Origin: Methylobacterium sp. DB0501 | GTDB taxonomy: Bacteria; Pseudomonadota; Alphaproteobacteria; Rhizobiales; Beijerinckiaceae | Assembly (NCBI RefSeq): GCF_011043735.1 | Contig: NZ_JAAKGV010000001.1 | Span: 558,001-622,000, forward strand | DNA: 64,000 bases | Reading direction: 5' to 3' | Translations under genes and position numbers: made by a program | The notes under the pieces: model-generated | What the model saw: only the letters and a program-made list of their open reading frames with translations | Database searches by the model: none | Told to the model about the DNA's origin: nothing | Shown: positions 36,101 through 46,536 of the stretch, piece by piece | Layout of the letters: every line of letters begins with the position of its first letter | Numbering within the stretch: position 1 is the first letter of the stretch

Positions 36101-36117
36101 GGGCGGTGGCGCCGTGA
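33112..36117 (+). CDS. Hybrid sensor histidine kinase with CHASE3, PAS and two receiver domains
   Basis: This 1001-residue protein starts at the ATG at 33112, just before the first hydrophobic helix. Order: membrane helix (about 20-38), CHASE3-type periplasmic helical sensor (L-E-T-G-Q-R-G-Y-V-L-T-G), second helix (about 183-205), a degenerate PAS (about 220-330), a clear PAS/PAC (about 345-470), HisKA with H496 in N-M-S-H-E-L-R-T-P, and HATPase_c with N-, G1- and G2-boxes (D-T-G-I-G-M, G-G-T-G-L-G-L-A). Two receiver domains follow with phospho-acceptors D794 (L-L-D-V-T-M-P) and D914 (L-L-D-L-M-M-P). No DNA-binding output is fused or adjacent, so it must signal to a partner elsewhere. The signal is unknown. 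Confidence 0.95.
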   Translation: MSIKTAAAHRWRFLAPGRRVPGSPLAFLLLALALATGGWNYVEGARSRAEADRLGRVMALSERVLSTIKDLETGQRGYVLTGREDYLTPYDAALARLDGELTALDAVTLDRSLRERRRQVVAAERDYAARVVALRRSEGPQAAIDLIQTGEGKRAMDAVRTLTAQVQDGATAELKRLAEADALRSPLLPLVTLVSGLAAVGLLARLALVRRRESQRMADLLESVLENAPVGLGFLDHDLNLRHMNRALGNMSERGFGADLGAPIWAFLPSLRDELAPKLAAARDRGLVTANIEVGVPAESAPGGIRYFEVSFFPLRRRGGGRESERADGVGIVMDDVTLGKIAERRRADSEERFRSLTEATSAIVWTTTPDGAFREITSEWTRFTGQSPAEAAGTGFLEAVHPDDRAATQAAWEHAVANRALYTIEHRLRRHDGVWRHMEGRAVPILEEGGRVREWVGAHADVTARKEAELELAAAKEAAEEANRAKSQFLANMSHELRTPLSAVIGYSEMLQEELEDLGEESLLGDMRKIEANARHLLGLINDVLDLSKIEAERMEIYAEDLDVAETVREVATTVDALVIKKGNTLDLQLGEGLGRAHTDATKLRQCLINLLSNAAKFTEGGTITLSAARERREGGDRLRFTVADTGIGMSEEQLSRLFERFTQADASTTRRFGGTGLGLAITRAFARMLGGEITVASRVGEGTTFTLELSALHEERDPAEPAAALTPSAPDAPAAPAGAGSNLVLVVDDDPATRDLLARFLRRDGFEVATAADGRAGLEQARLLRPRVVLLDVTMPRMDGWAVLRALRADPDFGATPVIMVTVLDEQNLAFSLGATDYLHKPVEWGALKEAMERFRPAIHEGPVLVVDDDPDVRERMTTMLTREGWRVATAENGLAGLEAVGVRKPGLVLLDLMMPELDGFGFLRALRDRPDWRDIPVVVLTAKDITAEDRRRLAGRADRILQKGHLGMADLAATLRGLMSPVVSGEGAPPAPDRAVAP

Positions 36118-36415
36118 CCGGGCTTGCCGGAGATCGCTCGCGGGGTGACGCCTCGTTCCGAACCGCTGCCGGCGCGCCTTCGCGAGGCTGCGTTCGACCA
36201 TGCACGTCTACGGCGACGTCCGGCGCCAGGCCGGTCCCACGGCTTCGCGGAGGTCGGCCTCCCGGGCCGAGATCGCCCGGGCCTACGCGGGCATTTCCGC
36301 CGCCGACGACGAGCGGCCCCGGCTCCGGGCGGAGGTCGCGCGCTACCGCGCCCACCTCGCCTCGCGGCTCGGCGCCGCGGGGCCATTCCGACGGAGCGCC
36401 CTACCTGGACCGATC

Positions 36416-36979
36416 ATGATCCTGCTTCGCCATGGCCAGAGCCAGTTCAACCTCCATTTCCACGCCACCGGCGTCGATCCCGGCATCGTCGATGCGCCGC
36501 TGACGCCGCTCGGGCACGAGCAGGCCGAGGCCGCCGCCCGAGCGCTCGCGGCGCAGGGGCTGCAGCGCATCCTGTGCTCGCCCCTGACCCGGGCCCTCCA
36601 GACGGCGGCCCCCATCGCCGACCGCCTGGACCTGCCGGTCCTGGTCACCCCGGCGGTGCGGGAGCGGCGCGGCGCCAGCTGCGACATCGGCACCTGCCGG
36701 ACCGACCTCGCGCTCGCCTGGCCGCATCTCGACCTCGCCCATCTCGACGAGGTCTGGTGGCAGGGCGAGGGCGAGGCCGACGAGGAGGCGGACGACGTCT
36801 TCGCGGCCCGGACGGACGCCTTCCGGGCCGGGATGGCCGCCGACCCCGACTGGGCCCACACCCTGGTCGTGTGCCACTGGGGCTTCATCGCCGCCGTCAC
36901 CGGCCGCAACCTCGCCAATTGCGAATGGGTCCGCTGCCGGATGGACGCGGGCGGGCGGCTCGTGGCCGTCGAGGAATGA
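36416..36979 (+). CDS. Histidine phosphatase family protein
   Basis: This 187-residue protein starts at the ATG at 36416, directly before the catalytic [10 protein letters not shown] motif (the phosphorylated histidine and its arginine). P-L-T-x-x-G-x-x-[11 protein letters not shown] and the second histidine in V-V-C-H-W-G-F follow the phosphoglycerate-mutase-like fold. Substrates in this branch are diverse (sugar phosphates, SixA-like phosphoproteins). The frame stays open upstream to an ATG at 36200, adding 72 residues rich in Arg and Ala. That segment looks helical and non-homologous to phosphatases, so I excluded it. Its position after a hybrid kinase invites a SixA-like role, but the layout is not that of SixA. 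Confidence 0.85.
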   Translation: MILLRHGQSQFNLHFHATGVDPGIVDAPLTPLGHEQAEAAARALAAQGLQRILCSPLTRALQTAAPIADRLDLPVLVTPAVRERRGASCDIGTCRTDLALAWPHLDLAHLDEVWWQGEGEADEEADDVFAARTDAFRAGMAADPDWAHTLVVCHWGFIAAVTGRNLANCEWVRCRMDAGGRLVAVEE

Positions 36980-37107
36980 CGTCCAAGGGGATCCGCCGCT
37001 CCCGCTGACCGAAGGAAAGCTCGGCCGGCTCCGGGCCGGGGCGGAGGACCGCCGCCCTCGCCATTCGGTGATCTCGCGCTTCGTTGATCTCGCGGCTGTG
37101 CCGGCCT

Positions 37108-39183
<2,076 letters not shown>

Positions 39184-39279
39184 GAGTCTGCCGCGTCTGA
39201 TCGGCGGCTGTGTTCAAGGCGACCTCCGATCATCGGCGGTTCGTTCCGGCAATTCTCTGTCGTGTCATCTGATAATCAG

Positions 39280-39320
39280 CCCTCCGGATCTGTAATTGCT
39301 GAAATTACAGATCCGGAGGG
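39280..39320. promoter_or_regulatory. Perfect 18-bp hairpin upstream of the Cys-rich small gene
   Basis: CCCTCCGGATCTGTAATT (39280-39297) is matched exactly by its reverse complement at 39303-39320 across GCTGA. It lies 97 bp after the ygiQ stop and 16 bp before the ATG at 39336. There is no T tract, so it is not a standard terminator. Its distance suggests a leader structure or protein-binding site for the downstream ORF. Confidence 0.75.
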
Positions 39321-39335
39321 TAGGCCAGTTCTCGA

Positions 39336-39614
39336 ATGACGGTCGAGCTAAGAGAATTCCAGGAAAATCTCAACATTGAAGCGGAGGGCCGGGGCGGCGT
39401 GCCGAGTCCGAAGTTCATGCTTCTCTTGGATGCTGTGATGTGTCCTCTGGACGATCTGCGAAAATCATCCGAGAACGCGCGCGCTCATCGGCTATTCACG
39501 TTTCGTGCTCTGTGTCCTTGCTGCGAAATCGGAGCTGTCACGTGCAAATACAAATCGCCGGTGACTGGAAGCATGACATGCGATGGCCCCGGGTGCGTGA
39601 AAGTGGATTTTTAA
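39336..39614 (+). CDS. Cys-rich small protein of unknown function
   Basis: This 92-residue ORF ends in TAA with a T-rich run after it. G+C is visibly lower than in the neighbouring genes. It has seven cysteines: C36, C60, C62, C63, C70, C82 and C87. The clusters A-L-C-P-C-C-E and M-T-C-D-G-P-G-C resemble a zinc-ribbon or metal-knuckle arrangement. No signal peptide or membrane segment is seen, and I do not recognise the family. No strong Shine-Dalgarno precedes the ATG; the right arm of the hairpin at 39280-39320 contains GGAGGG 19-24 bases before it, so the hairpin could hide the ribosome site. The base composition suggests horizontal transfer. Confidence 0.6.
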   Translation: MTVELREFQENLNIEAEGRGGVPSPKFMLLLDAVMCPLDDLRKSSENARAHRLFTFRALCPCCEIGAVTCKYKSPVTGSMTCDGPGCVKVDF

Positions 39615-40408
39615 TTTTTTACCGATCGCGGCATTCGCAATGCGCCTTCGGCAGACGATCCCCCCGCCGCACCCGGCGCCGAACCGTGCGTGTCGGCACA
39701 GCCCCCAGCGAGACTTGTGCGCAGGAAGCCGGCTGCCGCCGAAGCCGGGGCCGCCGGGCGGTGGAAGGCCTGGATCCGGGGATCCGCCAGCACGCCGGGC
39801 TGACCGTCCCGCGCCCAAGCGGGTGCCGTGGAGGGCGAACAGGGCGTCGAGCGCCTCGTCGATCCCAGCCGGGCCCGCCAGCTCCTCCCGAACGGCGTCG
39901 AGGGACGCGGCGCAGTGGCGGAGCTTGCGGCGCTGACTGCGAGTGAGAGCATCAAGCGGCGCGCCTCAATGCGGCAGCACCGGCACCGGGCAGACCTCTC
40001 CCCTCCTGGTCAGTCGCGGTCCAGCCGGCGGGCGGCGGGGTGAGGAGCGCGGAATCCGGGCGCAGCCCCCCGGAGATGGGCCGAGGCCTCGCGGAGTACA
40101 GAGCGGGAGTAAATTGCCGGAGGCTCGCGCCGGTCTTGACCGGGAGACACGCTTCACCGCTCCGACGCTTCCCCCGACGGGCCTCCGCCCGGTCTAGGCC
40201 GCGCTCATTCGCCCATGGACCCTGGACGATCGGAGACGTAATACTGGCGCAACAAACCTCCGCCAAAGTGAGGTATGGAAGGTGCAACTTCGGATTTGTC
40301 TCTAATTTGATGTGTTCCATCTACATCAATTGGACGAGATCGATCCCTCCCCGCGCTGTATCGGTTGCGTAGACGGCAGGCTTCCCCCGATTGAGAAGGG
40401 TCAACGCG
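39615..40408. other. Low-GC interval without a confident gene; possible decayed gene on the minus strand
   Basis: No open frame here has convincing codon use over its length. On the reverse strand, 39960 down to about 39820 reads like real coding sequence (L-T-R-S-Q-R-R-K-L-R-H-C-A, then D-E-A-L-D-A-L-F-A-L-H-G). The apparent continuation (L-A-D-P-R-I-Q-A-F-H-R) is in another frame around 39760, so this may be a frameshifted remnant. The part from 40200 to 40400 is AT-rich with no feature I can name. Confidence 0.4.
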
Positions 40409-40531
40409 ATGATGGCTCAGGTACGGCGCAAGGTCGATCACTCGCAGGACGCGACCGCCGAGGCGATCCGGTCGCATATCAGGGCGCGGCTGGAGCGCTT
40501 GGTCTCCGCGCTGAAGGGCGGCGCTCAGTGA
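40409..40531 (+). CDS. 40-residue basic peptide, unknown function
   Basis: Tandem ATG codons at 40409 and 40412, with GAGAAGGG about nine bases upstream, open a 40-codon frame ending TGA at 40531. The peptide is basic and helical with heptad-like spacing (V-R-R-K-V-D-H-S-Q-D-A-T-A-E-A-I then R-A-R-L-E-R-L-V-S-A-L-K). A perfect 12-bp stem begins three bases after the stop. Good initiation site, compact length and terminator-like hairpin argue for a real small gene. No function can be given; a small regulatory or ribosome-associated peptide is one possibility. Confidence 0.5.
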   Translation: MMAQVRRKVDHSQDATAEAIRSHIRARLERLVSALKGGAQ

Positions 40532-40533
40532 TC

Positions 40534-40563
40534 TGAAGTCCGGACGATGACGTCCGGACTTCA
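40534..40563. terminator. Perfect 12-bp hairpin after the 40-residue ORF
   Basis: TGAAGTCCGGAC faces GTCCGGACTTCA across GATGAC, beginning three bases after the stop at 40531. It has the position and strength of a terminator stem but lacks a T tract. Confidence 0.55.
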
Positions 40564-40568
40564 TCATG

Positions 40569-40607
40569 GGAACGGTATCCAACCGCGTCGCGGTCGGATA
40601 CCGTTCC
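40569..40607. repeat. Long palindrome with nearly no loop
   Basis: The 19 bases from 40569 (GGAACGGTATCC then AACCGCG) are matched by their reverse complement at 40589-40607, with one mismatch and one base between the arms. Together with 40534-40563 it makes two strong hairpins within 75 bp, downstream of the small ORF and facing the M81 gene end. Confidence 0.65.
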
Positions 40608-40802
40608 TCGGTCTTCGATTGTGCAGCATGGCCGGCGACGAGCCGGCTCTGTTTCGCCGGAACTTGCTCTGTACTGCGCGGGGGAGTCGACGGGTTCACA
40701 TGCCTGAACGAAGCCGATTGCCGCATCGCGAACGCACTCGCCGCGCGATCGACCGGACATCGCATGGAGCGTCCCCTCGGGCGAACCCGCGGGGATCTTC
40801 GA

Positions 40803-42272
40803 TCATGCCGCGCCGTGCGGCTGGAACGGATCGGCGACGATCGGCCAGAGCGGGCGCGCGGCCTTCGGCAGCCGCAGGGCGGCGAAGTCGGGATTCGCGC
40901 TGCCCGGCACGGCGACGTACCGGATGCGGTCGGCCCGCGGCGCGAAGGCGGCGTTGAAGTGCTGGGCCGACTTGACGAAGACGGTGGCGTAGTCGCCCAG
41001 GGACACGCCGAACTGCTCGAACGCCTCCGGGTGGAAGACCTGGGTGCGCAAGGCGTTGAGCAGGATGTGCAGGCCTCCCGCCTCGACCAGCACGCAATCG
41101 CCCATCGGCTGCTTGCCGTTGCCGTAGGTCTGGACCGCGTCGAGCCTGATCCCGAGCACCCGCACGGGGAGGTCCAGGGGATCGCCCGACATCGGGCCGG
41201 TCTTGCCGCCGATGCGCAGGGCCAGGCGGGCGCCGGGGCCGGCCTCGCGGCAGAGCCTCACCGAGACCGGATCCCAGATGCTGCCGATGGCGCAACGCGT
41301 CGCGCCGGCCTCGACCAGGGCGCGCAGCAGGAAGGTCGAATCGCTCGCCGAGCCGGCCCCGGCATTGTCCGACACGTCGGCGAGCACCGTCACGCCACCC
41401 TCGGGCGCAAGGGCGACCTGCACCGCCTCGTCGAGGGTCAGCAGCCGGTCGGTGGTTGCGTCGCGTAACCCCCACAGCTCGCGGGCGAGCGCGTCGGCCT
41501 TGCACCGGGCGAGATCCGGGTCGCCGTCGGTGACCGCCACCACCTTGGCACCGACATCCGGGATGTCGGCCCAGGGGAAGCCGTGGGCGAGCGACAGCGA
41601 GAGGATCCCGTCCCGCCCCTCCGCCGCGCTCATGCGGTCGACGAAGCCGCGGGTCGGCTGGTTGGGCGTGCGCCACACCGCCAGCATCCGGCAATCGGCC
41701 ACCGCGATCGTCGGCCGGGTGCGGCCGGCCCGGGCATCGTCGCAGAGGAAAAACAGGTCGCGCGCCCGGTCGTCGACGTCGATATGCGGATATTCCTTGT
41801 AGGTCAGCAGTACGTCGGAGGCGGCCACGATCCGATCGGTCAAGTGGCAATGCAGGTCGAGCTCGACCCCGATCGTGACCGAAGTCCCCAGGATGTCCCG
41901 GGCGGCGGCGACCAGTTCGCCCTCGCAATCGTCCTGGGCCTCCGCGATCATCGCGCCGTGGAGGTTGAACAGCGCCATGTCGACCGGGCCCGCGGCCTTG
42001 AGGTCGGTCAGCACGCGGTCGCGCAGCTCCTCCCAGACGTCCTGCCGCGTCGGCCCGCCGGGCGGGGCGAAGGCCGCCAGGCTCTCCACCACCTCGTAGC
42101 CGGCCGCTTCGCCGAGTTGGCGCCAGACCTTCAGCGGCCCGGCGAACCAGTGCGCCGAGCGGCGGGACGCCTCGGCCTCGACGTAGAGGTCGTCCAGGAA
42201 GGCGGTGCGCCCGGTCGGGATCGGCGAGAAGGTGTTGGTCTCGGTGCCGAGCGCGGCGATGAAGAGTTTCAC
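40803..42272 (-). CDS. M81 family metallopeptidase (MlrC-like)
   Basis: This 489-residue protein opens K-L-F-I-A-A-L-G-T-E-T-N-T-F-S-P, the hallmark of MlrC/M81 proteins. The DUF1485 N-domain holds E-L-D-L-H-C-H-L-T (metal-binding candidates), and the C-domain has D-V-S-D-N-A-G-A-G-S-A-S-D-S. MlrC is the last enzyme of microcystin-LR breakdown, cleaving a linear tetrapeptide, and homologues are widespread in bacteria that do not meet microcystin. It is the last gene of the dipeptide-transporter operon, 75 bp after the amidase, so it probably hydrolyses an imported peptide-like or amide compound. Confidence 0.92.
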   Translation of the reverse strand: MKLFIAALGTETNTFSPIPTGRTAFLDDLYVEAEASRRSAHWFAGPLKVWRQLGEAAGYEVVESLAAFAPPGGPTRQDVWEELRDRVLTDLKAAGPVDMALFNLHGAMIAEAQDDCEGELVAAARDILGTSVTIGVELDLHCHLTDRIVAASDVLLTYKEYPHIDVDDRARDLFFLCDDARAGRTRPTIAVADCRMLAVWRTPNQPTRGFVDRMSAAEGRDGILSLSLAHGFPWADIPDVGAKVVAVTDGDPDLARCKADALARELWGLRDATTDRLLTLDEAVQVALAPEGGVTVLADVSDNAGAGSASDSTFLLRALVEAGATRCAIGSIWDPVSVRLCREAGPGARLALRIGGKTGPMSGDPLDLPVRVLGIRLDAVQTYGNGKQPMGDCVLVEAGGLHILLNALRTQVFHPEAFEQFGVSLGDYATVFVKSAQHFNAAFAPRADRIRYVAVPGSANPDFAALRLPKAARPLWPIVADPFQPHGAA

Positions 42273-42347
42273 GGGTGGGGTCTCCCGGCTGGAGATGTCG
42301 TGAGAAAGGGGGGCGGGCTCCGTCTGTCCGATCCGGATCGGGTGTCG

Positions 42348-43823
42348 TTACTCCGCCGCCACGTGCACCCCCGGCCGCGTCCCGTCGTTCCACTTTCCCC
42401 CGATCGCCCGCTCGACCTGGGCGGCGAGCTGCAGGAGCAGCCCGTCCTGCCCCTGGCGCGCCTGGGCCTGGATGCCGAGGGGCAGGCCGTGCTCGTTCCA
42501 GGCGAGCGGCATCGACAGGGCCGGCAGGCCGCACAGGTTGGCCAGCGGCGTATAGGCGAAGTTGCGCCACAGGTTCTCGAACCAGGCATGGACCGACGGC
42601 TCGTCGCTCATCGTCAGGTACTCGGTCGTGCCGACCTTCGGCGTCGGCAGGGCGGTGATCGGGGTCAGGATGATGTCCCATTCCTCGAAGAAGGCGCCGA
42701 AGCCCCGCGCCGTGGTGTTGAACGCCGCCTGCATCGCCGTGCGCTCGGTGTAGGTCGCGTGGCGCCCGGCCTCCCAGATCCGGATGTTCATCGGCTCGAC
42801 GAGGTCCTCGGGCGGCCGGTCGAGGCCCTTGGCGGCGATCAGCCCGTTGATCGTCTGGGCGAAGTTGGTGATGTAGCAGGTGGTCTGGGCCCGGAAGGCG
42901 GCCGGCAGGTCCACGGCCGGCAGGGCCCAGTCGACGTGGTGGCCGAGGCCTTCGAGGAAGCGCCCGACCCGCTCCAGCTCGGCGACGTGGTGCGGCACGG
43001 CGCGGTACTCGCCCCATTCGTGCGACAGCGCGATCCGTAAGGATCCCGGATCGCGCCCGATCAGCGTCTCGTAGGGCTCCGGCGCGGTCCAGTACGGCAT
43101 GAACTCGCCCGGCGCCCCGCCGCGGCACCGGTCGACGAAGGTCGCGGTGTCGCGCACGCTGCGCGACTGGCAGCCCTGGATCGACACGATGCTGGTGAGG
43201 TCCGACCCGTAGGGCGCGATCGAGAACACGCCGCGGGAGGGCTTCAGCCCGAGATTGCCGTTGACGCCGGCCGGGATGCGGATCGAGCCGCCCCCGTCGG
43301 TGGCGTGCGCCATCGGTACCACGCCCGCCGCCACCGCGGCTGCCGAGCCGGCCGACGAGCCGCAGGTGGTGTAGTCGAGGTTCCACGGGTTGCGGGTGAC
43401 GTAGACCGCCGGGTTCTCGGCCGAGCTGCACACGCCGAATTCCGGCGTGGTGGTCCGGCCGATCAGGTTGAGGCCGGCCCGGCGCATCTGCCCCGTGAGG
43501 TGACTGTCGCTGTCGGCGCGGTTGCCGCGCATCAGCAGCGAGCCCATCTCCTGCCGCCGGCCCTTCAGGGTCGGCCCGAGATCCTTCATCAGGAACGGCA
43601 CGCCCGCGAAGGCGCCGTCGAGGTTCGTGCCGTCCCGGGCCGGGTCGGCGATGCAATCGTCGAACAGCTCGATCACGGCGCTGGTCCGCGGATTGACGCG
43701 GGCCACCCCGGCCGCCGCCTGGGCGGCGAGCTCGGCGGCCGTCACCTCCCCGGCGCGCACCCGCGCGGCGAGCGCGCAGGCATCGTGCTGCGCCCATTCC
43801 TCCCAGCTCATGGCGAGGGTCAT
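42348..43823 (-). CDS. Amidase (amidase signature family)
   Basis: This 491-residue enzyme has the complete Ser-cisSer-Lys triad: K80 (F-L-M-K-D-L), the cis serine in [10 protein letters not shown] (about 156-157) and the nucleophile S180 in [10 protein letters not shown]. The pattern continues with G-L-K-P-S-R-G. Family members hydrolyse carboxamides, acyl-amides or GatA-type substrates; GatA itself is excluded by the missing GatCB neighbours and by the operon. It lies between the ABC transporter genes and the M81 gene in the same direction, consistent with catabolism of an imported amide. Confidence 0.93.
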   Translation of the reverse strand: MTLAMSWEEWAQHDACALAARVRAGEVTAAELAAQAAAGVARVNPRTSAVIELFDDCIADPARDGTNLDGAFAGVPFLMKDLGPTLKGRRQEMGSLLMRGNRADSDSHLTGQMRRAGLNLIGRTTTPEFGVCSSAENPAVYVTRNPWNLDYTTCGSSAGSAAAVAAGVVPMAHATDGGGSIRIPAGVNGNLGLKPSRGVFSIAPYGSDLTSIVSIQGCQSRSVRDTATFVDRCRGGAPGEFMPYWTAPEPYETLIGRDPGSLRIALSHEWGEYRAVPHHVAELERVGRFLEGLGHHVDWALPAVDLPAAFRAQTTCYITNFAQTINGLIAAKGLDRPPEDLVEPMNIRIWEAGRHATYTERTAMQAAFNTTARGFGAFFEEWDIILTPITALPTPKVGTTEYLTMSDEPSVHAWFENLWRNFAYTPLANLCGLPALSMPLAWNEHGLPLGIQAQARQGQDGLLLQLAAQVERAIGGKWNDGTRPGVHVAAE

Positions 43824-43935
43824 CGTACTGTCCTGTTCTCGTTACTCTTCAAGTCGTACTGTCGTTTCAAGACGAGGCGCGCCCTCTCTTCCCTACGGCA
43901 GAGGGGATCCGGCGCGTCGTTCCCGGTCGTGTGCA

Positions 43936-45609
43936 TCACGCGGGGGCCGCTTCCTCGACGTGCTCCGCCCCCCGCCCGAACTCCCGCCCCGGCGCCGCGT
44001 CGATCAGCGCCCGCGTGTAGGCCGCCTTCGGCCGCGCGAAGACCTCCGCCGTCGCGCCCTCCTCGACGATGCGCCCCCGCTGCATCACGATCAGCCGGTC
44101 GCAGATCTGCGCCGCCACCCGCAAGTCGTGGGTGATGAACAGGATCGCGAGGTCGAAGCGGCGCTGCACGTCGTCCAGGAGGGCGAGCACCTGGCGTTGC
44201 ACCGAGACGTCGAGGGCCGAGACCGCCTCGTCGGCGATCAGGATCTCGGGCTCCATGGCAAGCGCCCGGGCGAGCGCGATGCGCTGGCGCTGGCCGCCGG
44301 AGAACTGGTGCGGGTAGCGGGAGAGCGCCGCCGGATCGAGGCCGACGAGGCGCATCAGGTCGCGCGCCCGCGCCGTCGCGGCCTCCGGGCGCGTGCCGAA
44401 ATTCACCGGCCCCTCGACGATCGAGGCGCCGACGGTGCGGCGCGGGTTGAGGGAGCGGAACGGGTCCTGGAACACCACCTGGATCTTACGGCGCAACGGC
44501 CGCAGCCGGCGCTCGGGCAGGCGGGCGATGTCCCGGTCTCCCACCAGGATCTGCCCCCCGCTCGGGGCGATCAGCCGGGCGATGCAGCGGGCGACCGTCG
44601 ACTTGCCGGAGCCCGATTCGCCGACGATGCCGACGGTCTCGCCGCGATGGATCCGCAGGGCCACGTCGGCGGCGGCGTGGACGGTGCGGGCCTTCCTCAG
44701 CAGGCCGCCGCTGCGATAAGTCTTGGCGAGGGCGGCGGTCTCGAGCGCCAGCGCACCCGTCACCGGCGGGCGCCGGGCCGGCACCATCGTCGGCACGGCG
44801 GCGATCAGCATCCGGGTGTAGGGATGTTGCGGGTCGCCCAGCACCTGCGCCGCCGGTCCCTGCTCGACGATGCGGCCGCGTTGCATCACCACCACCCGGT
44901 CGGCGATCTCCGCCACCACCCCGAAATCGTGGGTGATGAACAGGACGCCGGTGCCGCGCCGCGCCTGCATCTCGCGGATGAGCCTGAGGATCTGGGCCTG
45001 GGTGGTGACGTCCAAAGCCGTCGTCGGCTCGTCGGCGATGAGAAGGGCCGGGTCGAGGATCAGGGCGGCGGCGATCATCACCCGCTGGCGCTGCCCGCCG
45101 GAGAGCTGGTGCGGATAGGAGGCGTGCATCCGCTCCGGGTCCGGCAGGTGCATCGCCTCCAGCATCGCCAGTACCTTGGCCCGGCGCTCCTTCGCGCCCA
45201 GGTCGGTGTGGATGCGCAAAACCTCCTCGATCTGGTCGCCGACGGTCAGGACCGGGTTCAGCGCCGTCATCGGCTCCTGGAAGATCATCGCCATGCGGTC
45301 GCCGCGCAAGGCGCGAAGCCGCTGCGGGCTCGCGCTCAGCACGTTCTCGCCCAGCAGCCGGATCGATCCGGCGACGGGCTTCAGCACCCGGGCGAGCAGC
45401 CCCATCACCGAGAAGGCGGTGACCGACTTGCCCGAGCCCGATTCGCCGACGACGCAGACGATCTCGCCGGGAGACACGGTGAAGGACACCCCGTCGACCG
45501 CGCGGAGCCGGTCGCCGCCGCCCGGCAGCGCGATGGCGAGGTCGGAGACTTCAAGCACGGGCGGTTGGCGCACGGGCGGTTGGATCACGGGGGAGGGCGC
45601 GGAGGTCAT
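43936..45609 (-). CDS. Fused dipeptide/nickel-type ABC transporter ATPase (DppD-DppF)
   Basis: This 557-residue protein contains two complete ABC domains in tandem. The first (residues about 10-260) has [21 protein letters not shown] and [12 protein letters not shown]. The second (about 285-540) has [21 protein letters not shown] and [12 protein letters not shown]. This is the known GsiA/YejF type of natural fusion. The oligopeptide C-terminal extension with its cysteine cluster is reduced. It overlaps the permease upstream by ATGA. It powers the importer formed with the genes at 45606-49063. Confidence 0.95.
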   Translation of the reverse strand: MTSAPSPVIQPPVRQPPVLEVSDLAIALPGGGDRLRAVDGVSFTVSPGEIVCVVGESGSGKSVTAFSVMGLLARVLKPVAGSIRLLGENVLSASPQRLRALRGDRMAMIFQEPMTALNPVLTVGDQIEEVLRIHTDLGAKERRAKVLAMLEAMHLPDPERMHASYPHQLSGGQRQRVMIAAALILDPALLIADEPTTALDVTTQAQILRLIREMQARRGTGVLFITHDFGVVAEIADRVVVMQRGRIVEQGPAAQVLGDPQHPYTRMLIAAVPTMVPARRPPVTGALALETAALAKTYRSGGLLRKARTVHAAADVALRIHRGETVGIVGESGSGKSTVARCIARLIAPSGGQILVGDRDIARLPERRLRPLRRKIQVVFQDPFRSLNPRRTVGASIVEGPVNFGTRPEAATARARDLMRLVGLDPAALSRYPHQFSGGQRQRIALARALAMEPEILIADEAVSALDVSVQRQVLALLDDVQRRFDLAILFITHDLRVAAQICDRLIVMQRGRIVEEGATAEVFARPKAAYTRALIDAAPGREFGRGAEHVEEAAPA

Positions 45610-46526
45610 CGGCCGGCCATCTTCGGATCGAGGGTGTCGCGCAGCCCGTCGCCCAGCATGTTCACGGCGAGCACCGTCAGGCCGAGGAAGATTCCCGGAT
45701 ACAGGATGGTGTGCGGATAGACCCGGAACAGGTTGCGCCCCTCCGCCATGATGTTGCCCCAGCTCGGGATCTCCGGCGGGATGCCGATGCCCAGGAAGGA
45801 CAGCACCGCCTCGACCAGGATCGCCGAGGCGGCGATGAAGGTGCCCTGCACGATCAGCGGCGCGACCGTGTTCGGCAGGATGTGGCGCGCCATCAGGTGC
45901 GGCAGGCGGGTGCCGGCCATGATGGCGGCCTCGACATAGGGCTCTTCCCGTACCGACAGCACGATCGAGCGCACCAGCCGCACCACCCGGGGAATCTCCG
46001 GCACCACGATCGCCGCGATGACGGCGGGGAGCCCCGCCCGGAACAGCGACACCACCGCGATGGCGAGCAGGATGCCGGGGATCGCCATCAGCCCGTCCAT
46101 CAGCCGCATGATCGGCCCGTCGAGGGGGCGGATGTAGCCCGCGATCAGCCCGAGCAGCAGGCCGACCGCCAGCGCCAGGGCCGCCACCGTGACGGCGATC
46201 ACCAGCGAGATCCGGGCGCCGTAGAGGACGCGGCTGTAGACGTCGCGGCCGAGGCTGTCGGTGCCCATCCGGTGGCGGAAGGTGGTGGTCGAGCCGTCCT
46301 CGGCCCGGATCGTGCGCTCGTAGCCCGGCGGGCGGTTGCGGGTCGCCGGGTTGATCGCCGTCGGGTCGATCGTCCCGAGGAGGGGGGCGAGGAGGCCGAT
46401 CAGCGCCATCGCCAGGAGGACGCCCGCGCTCGCCGCCGCGACGGGGTTGCGCAGGAGGCGCCGGGCCAGGGAGACGGAGGGCGGCGAGGGGAGGGCGGGG
46501 GCCGGCACGGCCGGTTCGGTGCTCAT
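45606..46526 (-). CDS. dppC: Dipeptide-type ABC transporter permease DppC
   Basis: This 306-residue inner-membrane protein has an N-terminal OppC_N region (R-N-P-V-A-A-A-S-A-G-V-L-L-A-M), a periplasmic segment ending H-R-M-G-T-D-S-L-G-R-D-V-Y-S-R and then about five further helices. The EAA-type coupling loop Y-V-E-A-A-I-M-A-G-T-R-L-P-H-L-M contacts the ATPase. The ending G-D-G-L-R-D-T-L-D-P-K is typical for DppC/OppC. It lies 10 bp after dppB. Confidence 0.95.
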   Translation of the reverse strand: MSTEPAVPAPALPSPPSVSLARRLLRNPVAAASAGVLLAMALIGLLAPLLGTIDPTAINPATRNRPPGYERTIRAEDGSTTTFRHRMGTDSLGRDVYSRVLYGARISLVIAVTVAALALAVGLLLGLIAGYIRPLDGPIMRLMDGLMAIPGILLAIAVVSLFRAGLPAVIAAIVVPEIPRVVRLVRSIVLSVREEPYVEAAIMAGTRLPHLMARHILPNTVAPLIVQGTFIAASAILVEAVLSFLGIGIPPEIPSWGNIMAEGRNLFRVYPHTILYPGIFLGLTVLAVNMLGDGLRDTLDPKMAGR

Positions 46527-46536
46527 GGCGCGACGC

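Noticed and set aside
33049..36201. A 1050-codon open frame on the minus strand
   Set aside because: It is antisense to the hybrid histidine kinase, whose domains are complete. The minus frame has no recognisable domain and reflects GC-rich codon bias.
39952..40320. A 122-codon minus-strand ORF in the low-GC island
   Set aside because: It has no domain, mixed composition and a weak start; the reading changes character along its length. Not reported as a gene.
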